From Treponema socranskii subsp. paredis ATCC 35535 (GTDB taxonomy: Bacteria > Spirochaetota > Spirochaetia > Treponematales > Treponemataceae), in NCBI GenBank assembly GCA_000413015.1, contig KE332515.1, forward strand, positions 748,097 through 812,096: a stretch of 64,000 bases of DNA. The letters run 5' to 3'. This document shows, in pieces, positions 8,008 through 15,694 of this stretch. A model generated the notes under the pieces. It was not told the DNA's origin. It searched no databases and was given only the letters and a program-made list of their open reading frames with translations. A program made the translations under genes and the position numbers. Every line of letters starts with the position of its first letter. Position 1 is the first letter of the stretch.

Positions 8008-9582
8008 ATGGATAAAAAGTATTTGATGGCCGTAGACGCCGGTACGGGAAGCGTCCGCGCCGTCATTTTCGACGTACACGGAAACCAAATCGAATGCGTG
8101 CAGGAAGAGTGGAAGCACCTCGAAGATCCGAAATATCCGGGCAGCATGAATTTCGATTGGGAAAAAAATTGGAACGCGGCAAAGCGCTGCATATCGGAAG
8201 CGATAAAAAAATCTAAAATCGACAGCGGCGATATCGCAGCCGTTTCCACTACGTGTATGCGCGAGGGAATCATCCTCTACGATAAAAACGGAAAAGAGCT
8301 GTGGGCTTGCGCAAACGTCGATGCCCGCAGTACGGCCGAAGTCATCCAATTGAAAAAGATGTCGCCGACGCTCGAACACGAACTCTATCTCGAATCGGGA
8401 CAAACCTATTCGCTGAGCGCCCTTCCCCGCATCCTTTGGGTTAAAAACAATCTCCCGGACGTATACGAAAAAACCGCCGCCGTCGGTATGTTCAACGATT
8501 GGCTCATATACAAGATGAGCGGAACGCTCGCCGTAGAGCCGAGCAACGGTTCCACAAGCGGACTCTTTTCGCTTGCGACGAGAACGTGGGACAAAACGAT
8601 AGCGGAACGCTGCGGCTTAAAAAGCGATATATTCCCCGAATCGAAAGAATGCGGTACGCTCGCCGCCTGCGTCAGCCGCGAAGGCGAAAAAGAAACGGGT
8701 CTCAAAGAAGGCACGCCTCTCATCGTCGGCGGAGGGGACGCCCAGCTCGGCACGATCGGCGTCGGAGCGACGGAAGCGAACGATGCGGCTGTTTTCGGTG
8801 GAACATTTTGGCAATACGAATACAATACCGCAAGCGGAAAAATCGATGACCGCTGTGACATCCGCGTCAACTGCCACGCTCAGCCCTCTCTGTGGCAATA
8901 CGAAGCGCTCGCATTTAAGCCCGGCCTCTTTATGCGGTGGTACCGCGACGGATTTTGTGCCGAAGAAAAAAAAGAAGCCGCTTCTCTCGGAAAAGACGTA
9001 TACGCACTTATGGATGAACACGCGGCAAAGATCCCCGCAGGTTCGCACGGCATGTTCTGCACTTTTACCGATGTTATGAATTTTTCCGCGTGGCGCCATG
9101 CCGCACCGACATTTACGAACTTCGATTTGGATGCCGACAAATTCAACAAATATACCTTTTACCGCTCCATTCTCGAAAGCACTGCCCTCGTCACTTACGG
9201 CCACATGCAGCTCGTCAAATCCGCGACGGGAAGCATGCCCTCCGTCGTCACCTTCGCAGGAGGCGCTTCGAAAAGCAGACTGTGGTCGCAGATCGTCTGC
9301 GATGCGCTCGGTCTTCCGCTCCGCATTCCCGCAGTAAAAGAAGCGACCGCGCTCGGTGCTGCAATGCTTGCGGCAACGGGAGTCGGCATATACGCGAGCA
9401 TCAAAGAAGCGGCGGATGCCATGGTAAAAATAGAAGCGACGCTCGAACCCGACATGGAAAATCATAAAAAATATATGGAAATGTATAAAACGTGGCGGAA
9501 GATATACGATGCCGAACTCGGCTTAAGCGATGCGGGCGTTACAAACTATATGTGGTCCGCTCCGGGCGTCGGCAAACATTGA
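8008..9582 (+). CDS. lsrK: AI-2 kinase LsrK (FGGY family)
   Basis: Phosphorylates imported AI-2 (linear DPD) with ATP in the cytoplasm, trapping it and creating the inducer for LsrR. The 524-residue protein is collinear with E. coli LsrK: DAGTGSVRAVIFD at the N-terminal phosphate loop, PGSMNFDWEKNW, MREGI(I)LY, WACANVDAR, the GGGDAQLG and FGGTFWQ segments, RWYRDGFCAEEK, and FAGGASKSRLWSQI in the second domain. The match of these LsrK-specific blocks excludes glycerol, xylulose or rhamnulose kinase. The ATG at 8008 is preceded by GAGGAGG (7994-8000). It lies 68 bases past lsrR and probably shares its promoter. Confidence 0.96.
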   Translation: MDKKYLMAVDAGTGSVRAVIFDVHGNQIECVQEEWKHLEDPKYPGSMNFDWEKNWNAAKRCISEAIKKSKIDSGDIAAVSTTCMREGIILYDKNGKELWACANVDARSTAEVIQLKKMSPTLEHELYLESGQTYSLSALPRILWVKNNLPDVYEKTAAVGMFNDWLIYKMSGTLAVEPSNGSTSGLFSLATRTWDKTIAERCGLKSDIFPESKECGTLAACVSREGEKETGLKEGTPLIVGGGDAQLGTIGVGATEANDAAVFGGTFWQYEYNTASGKIDDRCDIRVNCHAQPSLWQYEALAFKPGLFMRWYRDGFCAEEKKEAASLGKDVYALMDEHAAKIPAGSHGMFCTFTDVMNFSAWRHAAPTFTNFDLDADKFNKYTFYRSILESTALVTYGHMQLVKSATGSMPSVVTFAGGASKSRLWSQIVCDALGLPLRIPAVKEATALGAAMLAATGVGIYASIKEAADAMVKIEATLEPDMENHKKYMEMYKTWRKIYDAELGLSDAGVTNYMWSAPGVGKH

Positions 9583-9657
9583 GTTTTCGGAGGCGGTTAT
9601 TATTAATTAATATTTAATATCGGCTGCGATGCTTGCGCATCGAAAAGTTTTTATGGA

Positions 9658-9873
9658 GGATGATCAAAAGCGGCGTCTGAATTATCGCCGTCGCTTTTGA
9701 CTTCGAGTTTGCGCGGATGTTTGCAGAAGGCGTATATAGGTATCGTTTCGACAAAACCGAATGAATACGATACATCGTATTTTGCAAACTCGATTATTGA
9801 ACGTGTGCGCGTTCGCGCACGACTAAAAACTTTTTCGAAAGTTAAAACTTTCTGCAAAAGTTTTTATGGAGGA
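9658..9873 (+). repeat. 216-bp structured leader repeat, copy A (upstream of the cupin gene)
   Basis: Full copy of a dispersed element that also occurs at 55661-55880 on the other strand. It starts with a hairpin (AAAAGCG...CGCTTTT, 9665-9698), continues through CTTCGAGTTTG and ATGTTTGCAG, then a GTGCGC-GTTC-GCGCAC hairpin (9805-9820). It ends in a nested stem: outer 10 bp (9825-9834 with 9856-9865) and inner 7 bp (9837-9843 with 9846-9852), followed at once by GGAGGA and the cupin ATG. An extra tail-like AAAAGTTTTTATGGAGGA lies just before it at 9643-9660. The rest of the lsrK-cupin gap (9583-9642) holds only the A+T-rich TTATTAATTAATAT motif and no gene. Confidence 0.85.
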
Positions 9874-9878
9874 ATACA

Positions 9879-10232
9879 ATGTTTATTGTGGATGAAAAAG
9901 ACAAAGAGTATCGATTTAAGGACAGCGGTCCGAAATATCTGATGAAAGGCCCCCGCATGAATTTCGCGATCGTACAGTTTCAAGCGGGACAGGATTTTCA
10001 AGCGCACTATCACGACGTAATGGAAGAAAATTTCTATATACTTGAAGGCGAAGTCGATATCGTCGTAGACAACGTCGTCCATCATCTGACAAAGGGACAG
10101 TTTATCCACATCGAACCGAAGGAAGTTCACTATGTGATCAACCGTTCGAAAAGCGTCATGCGCATGGTTTCATCTCTTGCACCTTATCGGGAAAATGATA
10201 AAATAGAAGTCGATAATCCCATACTCGACTGA
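9879..10232 (+). CDS. Small single-domain cupin protein
   Basis: This 117-residue protein is a single cupin barrel. Motif 1 is visible as HYHDVMEENFYILEGEVD (H-x-H-x4-E then G) and motif 2 as KGQFIHIEPKEVHYV, giving the usual three-histidine, one-glutamate metal site. It lies directly downstream of lsrK, and a structured repeat forms its leader. Cupins act as isomerases, dioxygenases, epimerases or storage-binding proteins, so the fold does not fix a reaction. Because the locus lacks lsrG, which in enterics isomerises phospho-DPD to the LsrF substrate, the cupin is a candidate for that step. That role is an inference from position only. The GGAGGA at 9868-9873 fixes the start. Confidence 0.85.
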   Translation: MFIVDEKDKEYRFKDSGPKYLMKGPRMNFAIVQFQAGQDFQAHYHDVMEENFYILEGEVDIVVDNVVHHLTKGQFIHIEPKEVHYVINRSKSVMRMVSSLAPYRENDKIEVDNPILD

Positions 10233-10264
10233 GGATTTATAAACTTGACCATACAGGAGGTAGT

Positions 10265-12040
10265 ATGAATTTATTGAAGAAAAAAGGAATCCGTCTGCTG
10301 TTTGCAGCGGCATTCGTTACGGTACTTGCATCGTGTACGTCGGTCCGCGTCGCCGAAGTAACCGGCCGCGTCCGCGTCATCCGTACGCAGGAAGATATGA
10401 ACGCTCTCCTCGGTTTCAACGGAGGCTGGTCGGCAAACAGTAAAATCGGTTTTTTAAACGAAGATGTCCGCGAATGGAAAGCGGCCGATACGGGTTTGCC
10501 GTTTGACGGCGTCGTCATCGAACGCGGTGCGAATATCAAAGTATGCGTTCCGGGTAAAGTCGTATCTTACGGCGAAAAAACGCTTTTCGTTCCGGCAGGA
10601 AAATTTATTAAAGTCAAATCGGGAGCAAAACTGCAGATCTGGAGCGGCAAAACATTGTATGATTTCGATACGTTCCACTTTATCGTCGGCGGCACGGGCA
10701 CAAACAATCCCGAAGTTTCGCAAAAAGTGAACAGCACCGCCGCGGCAAGCGTCTTGAACGATTCTTTCAAACATGCGATCGACATCGACAAGGGCGGCAC
10801 GCTCATCCTCGGTTCGAACAGCGCAAAGGCGAACGACTCGGCGGTTCTCTGGCTTGCAGACGGGAGATCTACCGGAGCCGACGGAAATCCGAGTCCCTAT
10901 GCGGGATCCATCCGCATAGACGGCGATCTTCAAGTAGTATGCGGCGCAGGCGCAGGCGTTGCCAAAATCCGCACGGTACAAAATCTCAGAGGCACGGGTT
11001 CTACACTGACGGGAAGCGGCAGACTGTACATCCGAGGACTGAATAAAATTCACGGCAACGCGATCTTCGCGATCAACGAATTCGACCGCGGAGAATATTC
11101 GGACGGTATGGATTGGATCGACGAGCCGTATATCAAACTGGGTACCATCGAAATCGTTGCGGACGGAATCGAAGGCATCTACAATCCCGACGGTACCGTC
11201 GACGGAAGCCCGGGATACAGAAACAATGCAACGGCAGGCTTTTACTATGTCGCACCGAGCGGTACGATCGACGTCGATCACATGATCGTAAAATGCACTA
11301 ACAAAGGTACAACGGCGGATGCGACCGTTGCGTTGGCAAATTTCAATACGGAGCGCGGCATTCTCGGCGGTAAAGTGACGGAGACCGGACCGAAAGCCCG
11401 GCTCGGAGATGTGTACGTCTACAATGCTGCGGTAAAAGATAAAGACGGCCCGCTTTCGGCGATATATACCGTACAGGGCGTTTTCGATGCGACCGTCGAC
11501 GGAAAAGTAAAAGTCGAATGCCCGAACGGAGGAGCGGCGGCAATCGTAGCAACGGGACACAACAGATGGACGGGCGCGGAAAAAACGATTTCCCGGATGG
11601 GTTCGGTCGAAGTGACGTCCAAAGGGAAAAACGCCTTTTTCCAAAGCGCGGCCTTTGACGGCTTCGGCACTTATGTAAAAGGCGACGTAACGGTCAGCGG
11701 CCGCAATGACGGAAAGATCGCTCCGTTTATCGGCGCGGTTCCGCCCGGACCGGATATGGGAAAAGGCGGCAAAAGCGGAGTCGCACCCGAAGCCGAAGAT
11801 GTGCGCAACGAACAGTTCGTCGTTCAAGGCGGCATCGTCGACATAGGCGGAAAAGTTTCGGTCGTAAATACGGACAAAAATTTCTATACGCTCGTAAGCA
11901 ATGAAAAAGGTTCGACGACAACGGTCGGTTCGCTTTTTATTAACGGAACGCCTCTCGGAGCGAGCGAAAACGCCGTAACGCTCGGAACGAGCGGACAATC
12001 GCGTTTTGTAAACGAAGGCACCTTTACGATTAAAAAATAA
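10265..12040 (+). CDS. Large predicted surface lipoprotein with repetitive beta-structure
   Basis: I do not recognise a characterised family. The 591-residue protein starts with a lipoprotein signal peptide (lipobox LASC, cysteine 24) and should be anchored to a membrane, perhaps exposed at the surface. The rest is rich in Gly, Asn, Asp and Val, with many short repeated turns such as GGTLILGSN, GDLQVVCGAG, DGKVKVECPNGG and GKVSVVNTDKN. This is the pattern of a right-handed beta-helix or filamentous-adhesin-like stalk. A strong AGGAGG (10255-10260) precedes the ATG. It lies 32 bases past the cupin gene and is followed by a terminator. A role in adhesion or host contact is possible but unproven. 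Confidence 0.75.
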   Translation: MNLLKKKGIRLLFAAAFVTVLASCTSVRVAEVTGRVRVIRTQEDMNALLGFNGGWSANSKIGFLNEDVREWKAADTGLPFDGVVIERGANIKVCVPGKVVSYGEKTLFVPAGKFIKVKSGAKLQIWSGKTLYDFDTFHFIVGGTGTNNPEVSQKVNSTAAASVLNDSFKHAIDIDKGGTLILGSNSAKANDSAVLWLADGRSTGADGNPSPYAGSIRIDGDLQVVCGAGAGVAKIRTVQNLRGTGSTLTGSGRLYIRGLNKIHGNAIFAINEFDRGEYSDGMDWIDEPYIKLGTIEIVADGIEGIYNPDGTVDGSPGYRNNATAGFYYVAPSGTIDVDHMIVKCTNKGTTADATVALANFNTERGILGGKVTETGPKARLGDVYVYNAAVKDKDGPLSAIYTVQGVFDATVDGKVKVECPNGGAAAIVATGHNRWTGAEKTISRMGSVEVTSKGKNAFFQSAAFDGFGTYVKGDVTVSGRNDGKIAPFIGAVPPGPDMGKGGKSGVAPEAEDVRNEQFVVQGGIVDIGGKVSVVNTDKNFYTLVSNEKGSTTTVGSLFINGTPLGASENAVTLGTSGQSRFVNEGTFTIKK

Positions 12041-12063
12041 ATCCCGCATTTTAAGGAATGTTT

Positions 12064-12106
12064 AAAAGTGCCGCTCAAATAGCGCGGTGCTTTTAACTTC
12101 GAGTTT
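12064..12106 (+). repeat. Partial copy of the leader-repeat head hairpin
   Basis: AAAAG...CTTTT hairpin (12064-12068 with 12090-12094, with inner CCGCT/AGCGCGG pairing) followed by ACTTCGAGTTT. This matches the first 45 bases of the 216-bp element at 9658 but lacks its remaining parts. It lies just past the lipoprotein stop codon, so here it could also help end transcription. Confidence 0.55.
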
Positions 12107-12119
12107 TTTTGAAAACCTG

Positions 12120-12146
12120 CGGCCGCGCAGCATGCGCGGCCGTTTT
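12120..12146 (+). terminator. Terminator after the lipoprotein gene
   Basis: Strong G+C stem GGCCGCGC (12121-12128) with GCGCGGCC (12134-12141), loop of five, followed by GTTTTCGT. It should stop transcription from the lipoprotein gene before the CobW-type gene. Confidence 0.75.
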
Positions 12147-12170
12147 CGTATGCAAAAAGGCCAAGCGCAT

Positions 12171-12199
12171 TTGTCATTTTTTCGTTTTTTCATTATATT
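12171..12199 (+). promoter_or_regulatory. Sigma-70-type promoter of the CobW-type gene
   Basis: TTGTCA (12171-12176), 17-base spacer, TATATT (12194-12199). A GATAA-N5-TTATC inverted repeat (12205-12219) lies between the expected start site and the ATG and could be an operator, though no known metal-regulator box is matched. Confidence 0.65.
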
Positions 12200-12219
12200 A
12201 TAACGATAAGGATATTATC

Positions 12220-13338
12220 ATGGAAAAAAAATTGACACCGATTACGCTCCTGTGCGGATACCTCGGAGCGGGAAAAACAACGCTTTTAAATAACGTTCTG
12301 ACGAATCAAAAAGGCTATAAAGTAGCCGTCATCGTAAACGATATCGGCGAAGTAAACGTCGACGCGAAACTCATCGCCGACGGTGCGAAGATTACCGATT
12401 CGAGCAGTATCGTTCCGCTTACAAACGGCTGTATCTGCTGTACGCTCAAAACGCAGCTCGCACAAAACATCGAAAATCTTATTAAAACGGGCAAATACGA
12501 TTACATCATGATCGAAGCGAGCGGCGTATGCGAACCCATGCCGATCGCCCAGGAACTCGAAACGATTTCAAACGGCAAACTCGACAATGTCGTCGGCGTC
12601 GTCGACGCGAAGCGTCTCGTCGACGAATTTTCCGGCGGAGACGCGCTGCTTAAAGAAAAAGAAGAAGACGATATAGAATCGCTGCTCGTTCAGCAAATCG
12701 AATTCTGCTCGACATTATTAATTAATAAAATCGATTTGGTTGACGAAGCCGAATTGAAAAAAGTCCGCGCCGTCATCAATACGATTCATCCGAACGTAAA
12801 GATCATCGAAACGCAAAACGGCAAAGTACCGGTCGAAGACATCATGGGAACGGGTTCGTTCGATTTCGAAAAAGTATACGGAAGCGCCGGCTGGTGCCGC
12901 GCGATCGAAGAAGAGGAAGAAGAAGGCGAACACCATCACAAAGAAGAAGGCGACAGCGGAAGCGACGAAGACGAATACGGCATAAGCACGTTCATCTATA
13001 CGAGGCGAAAACCTTTCGACCGCATAAAACTCGATTCTTACGCGAACCGCTGGCCGAAAAACATTATCCGCTGCAAAGGCATTATGTGGTTCAAAGACGA
13101 ACCCGATATGGCGTGGGTATTCGAAACGAGCGGCCGCCAAATCCAAGCGGGGTATTCGGGAGCATGGCTTGCAGCGTGTCCGAAAGCGGAACAGGAGCAA
13201 GTGCTTGCAGAAAATCCGCAGATGAAAAAAGATTGGGATGCGAAAGTCGGCGACCGAATGATAAAGCTCTGCATCATCGGACAGAATTTGGATAAAGAAA
13301 AAATTTCAAAAGAACTCGACGAAGTTCTCGCGGATTAA
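12220..13338 (+). CDS. CobW/COG0523-family GTPase, putative metallochaperone
   Basis: G3E-family GTPase likely to bind and deliver zinc, cobalt or another metal. The 372-residue protein has Walker A GYLGAGKTT (13-21), the family metal motif GCICCT (C-x-C-C, about 71-75), the IEASG switch region and the NKID guanine-specificity motif. An acidic and histidine-containing insert (runs of Glu, EHHHKEE) lies near residues 230-240, as in many zinc-linked members, followed by the C-terminal CobW domain. The start is the ATG at 12220, with AAGGAT upstream and a promoter just before. The NKID region is encoded by the exact palindrome TTATTAATTAATAA. Metal identity and client enzyme cannot be read from sequence. 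Confidence 0.85.
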   Translation: MEKKLTPITLLCGYLGAGKTTLLNNVLTNQKGYKVAVIVNDIGEVNVDAKLIADGAKITDSSSIVPLTNGCICCTLKTQLAQNIENLIKTGKYDYIMIEASGVCEPMPIAQELETISNGKLDNVVGVVDAKRLVDEFSGGDALLKEKEEDDIESLLVQQIEFCSTLLINKIDLVDEAELKKVRAVINTIHPNVKIIETQNGKVPVEDIMGTGSFDFEKVYGSAGWCRAIEEEEEEGEHHHKEEGDSGSDEDEYGISTFIYTRRKPFDRIKLDSYANRWPKNIIRCKGIMWFKDEPDMAWVFETSGRQIQAGYSGAWLAACPKAEQEQVLAENPQMKKDWDAKVGDRMIKLCIIGQNLDKEKISKELDEVLAD

Positions 13339-13348
13339 AAAAACGGAA

Positions 13349-13395
13349 CGTAAGGTGCTGCCCGAAAAATTTGGGAGTCGGACAGTTCCCTTACG
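13349..13395. terminator. Probable bidirectional stem-loop between convergent genes
   Basis: CGTAAGG (13349-13355) pairs with CCTTACG (13389-13395), and an inner CTGCCCGA/TCGGACAG imperfect stem extends it. It lies between the CobW-type gene and the convergent truncated methyltransferase, with A/T tracts on the left side. Confidence 0.5.
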
Positions 13396-13449
13396 GCGCT
13401 TTATCCGTGCGGAAAGTTATCTCACATACCGCGTCGGGGTTGTTGATTT

Positions 13450-14022
13450 TTACGATTTGAATTCGATAACATCGAGCTGCGACATTCCGCTTTTATCGGA
13501 ATAGGCTGCTAAAAGCCGATAGAGTATTCCGAAACGTTTGACGCTCTTCATATACCCCGCCATCATACCCTTTTTCCGCACGGAAACGAAATGATCGCAC
13601 CAGCCGAGCAATTCCCTTTCCGGATCGTCGAGACAAAAATTCGTTCCGATATCGATTCCGGACGCTTTGATCGCTTTCAGATCGAGTTCCATGCCTTTAC
13701 GATTTTGAGCGTCGAACGCAAGCCGTGCACCGGGAAAACGCTCGGCCATAGCGCAGAACAATTTTTTTACGTCATTCTTTTTAAAATAGATAAAGACGCC
13801 CGACGCTATGAAAATTGCGCCGTCTTCTTTTCGAAAATCGACGGCATCGAACCAGTGAAGATCGTTCAAATCCGATGCGACGTTTTTTTCACGCTCGCCC
13901 GAAGGAATAAGCGCTTCACGCACTTCGATGACGTTCGGGAAATCCACGTTGACAAAACGGCATGTTCCGTTGTCCGCCGGATGTCCCGTCGTATCCAAAC
14001 CGCAGCCCGTACCGATCGAAGC
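13450..14022 (-). pseudogene. 5'-truncated LCM/O-methyltransferase family gene
   Basis: The reading frame encodes the C-terminal two thirds of a leucine-carboxyl-methyltransferase-like SAM enzyme. The SAM motif SIGTGCGLDT is encoded at about 13993-14019, but an in-frame TAA lies only three codons further upstream (14029-14031). The N-terminal 70-90 residues normal for this family are missing. The longest usable start is a TTG at 13998, inside the SAM motif. Downstream parts look intact, with FDAVDFRKEDGAIFIASGVFIYF and ARLAFDAQN. I see no matching N-terminal segment in other frames of the 14030-14148 gap. A deletion is therefore likelier than a simple frameshift. A short expressed product is not excluded. 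Confidence 0.7.
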
Positions 14023-14148
14023 GCATGATTACGGTGCGTAAACGGCGCTCATCCGTACGGACCGTCTGAAAACAATCGGATTTCGGGCGGCGCCTTTTGC
14101 ACGCCTCCCGCCCGTTTGCGATTCCACGCACGGCAGCGGAACCGTCGA

Positions 14149-15069
14149 TTACTTTTTCCCGATTTCGCCGATCGCCGATACTACGCCTGCAAGATTTTGA
14201 AAATCCGCCGGCACGATGATTTTCGTCGCCTGTCCGTTCGCGGCTTTTTCAAGCGTTTCAAGGCTGCGAAGTTTCACGACCGCTTCGTCGATGTGCACGT
14301 CTTTGATCATCTGCAATCCTGCTGCCGTCGCCTGCTGCACTTCGCGGATCGCCTGAGCTTCGCCTTCTGCTTTTCGGATCTGCGCTTCTTTTTCGGCTTC
14401 CGCATGTAAGATCGTCGCCTGCTTTTGCGCTTCGGCTTCGAGAATGCGCGCCTGCTTTTGTCCTTCGGCGACGAGGATTTCCGACTGCTTTTGCCCTTCG
14501 GCGATCAATATCTTTTCGCGCCGTTCGCGTTCGGCGCGCATCTGCTTTTCCATCGCTTCGCGGATCGCTTCCGGCGGCATGATGTTTTTCACTTCGACGC
14601 GGTTTACTTTGATGCCCCACGGATCGGTCGCTTCGTCGAGTATCGAGCGCATCTTCGTGTTGATGACGTCGCGGCTCGTAAGCGTCGCATCCAAATCCAG
14701 CTCTCCGATAATATTGCGCAGCGTCGTCGCGCTCAAATTTTCTATGGCGAGCATCGGATTTTCGACGCCGTAGGTATACAGTTTCGCATCGGTGATCTGC
14801 ATATAGACGACGGTATCGATTTTCATCGTAACGTTGTCCTTTGTGATAACCGGCTGCGGCGGGAAATCGAGCACACGTTCTTTGAGCGACACTTTATTTG
14901 CGACGCGGTCGATAAACGGCGTCTTTACATGCAAACCCGTCTGCCACGTCGCAATATACGTACCGAGCCGTTCGATCACGAAGGCGCGCGCTTGCGGAAC
15001 GATTTGAATATTCGTGATGACAAGCACCATGACGATGACAACCAATGCGATGACAACATATAAGTTCAT
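14149..15069 (-). CDS. SPFH/stomatin-like membrane protein (QmcA type)
   Basis: Membrane-anchored SPFH (prohibitin-stomatin) protein thought to form large oligomers that organise membrane domains and quality control. The 306-residue protein has one N-terminal membrane segment (about residues 3-20), then the SPFH domain starting IVPQARAFVIERLGTY, with DPWGIKVNRVEVKNI typical of paraslipins. A long charged coiled coil follows, with repeats of ILxAEGQKQ and ILEAEAQKQ (about residues 185-240). It ends with a hydrophobic-polar tail. GGAGGAAT at 15072-15079 marks the start. The NfeD-family gene just upstream on the same strand is its usual partner. The pair is common and well recognised, although its exact job in bacteria is unsettled. 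Confidence 0.9.
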   Translation of the reverse strand: MNLYVVIALVVIVMVLVITNIQIVPQARAFVIERLGTYIATWQTGLHVKTPFIDRVANKVSLKERVLDFPPQPVITKDNVTMKIDTVVYMQITDAKLYTYGVENPMLAIENLSATTLRNIIGELDLDATLTSRDVINTKMRSILDEATDPWGIKVNRVEVKNIMPPEAIREAMEKQMRAERERREKILIAEGQKQSEILVAEGQKQARILEAEAQKQATILHAEAEKEAQIRKAEGEAQAIREVQQATAAGLQMIKDVHIDEAVVKLRSLETLEKAANGQATKIIVPADFQNLAGVVSAIGEIGKK

Positions 15070-15197
15070 AATTCCTCCAAGAATTTATTAATTAACCTGA
15101 ACGGCGAATTTTGAAAACATTTTAAAACAAAGCTGTGCTTTCGGCAGGAACTTCGTTCGCAGGTTCACACCGAAAGCCGTGAGCGTGTTAATTGCGC

Positions 15198-15644
15198 TCA
15201 TTCTTTTACGGGAACGACGACGGCGGTATTGCCTTCGAGTCTTACGATTTTGCACTCCTCCCCTTTTTCAATCGTTTCGCCGCTTTCCGATCGCGCTGTC
15301 CACACAATGCCGAGCGCTTTTACCGCACCCTTATCGAACTCAGTCATACGCTCCGTAACGAGAACCTTTTTACCGATAAGGCTGTCCGCATTCGTCGGCA
15401 TTTTTTTTGCGAGTTTTTTTGCCGCAAGCGGCCGCGTAAAGACGAGCAGCACAAGCGAAAGAGCGGCGAAAATAAAAAGCTGCCACTTAAACGGAATCGG
15501 CGCGAGTGACAAAAAAATCATCATAAACGCTCCGCACGCAAACCAAATCGTCGTGAGCGCCATCGTAAGCGATTCGATGACGATACAGAGGATAACGACG
15601 ATAAGCCACAACCACGGCAAATTATTTAAAATAAGCATCGGCAT
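15198..15644 (-). CDS. NfeD-family membrane protein
   Basis: Short-form NfeD protein (148 residues), partner of the downstream stomatin-like gene. Two to three membrane segments occupy the first half (about residues 8-28, 30-47 and 52-70). The second half is a small OB-fold domain, recognisable by the block GKKVLVTERM...GIVWTARS then GEECKIVRLEGNTAVVVPV. This matches the YbbK type, which lacks the serine protease domain of long NfeD. The gap to the stomatin gene (128 bases) holds an 8-bp inverted repeat, GCTTTCGG/CCGAAAGC (15137-15144, 15170-15177). Cotranscription is likely. Confidence 0.88.
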   Translation of the reverse strand: MPMLILNNLPWLWLIVVILCIVIESLTMALTTIWFACGAFMMIFLSLAPIPFKWQLFIFAALSLVLLVFTRPLAAKKLAKKMPTNADSLIGKKVLVTERMTEFDKGAVKALGIVWTARSESGETIEKGEECKIVRLEGNTAVVVPVKE

Positions 15645-15694
15645 ACTTATAAATATAACATAAAAAAAGTTTTTTGTATATTTTCAAAAGACAA

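Noticed and set aside
1029..9582. Rhamnose- or ribose-type ABC operon instead of lsr
   Set aside because: LsrF and LsrK match AI-2 pathway enzymes specifically, and the divergent LsrR matches too; no isomerase, aldolase or kinase of rhamnose or ribose use is present.
10454..12049. Long open frame of 531 codons on the minus strand opposite the lipoprotein gene
   Set aside because: It mirrors the lipoprotein gene, is full of Arg, Cys and Phe from codon complement, has no start signal, and the plus strand has a clear lipobox and ribosome binding site.
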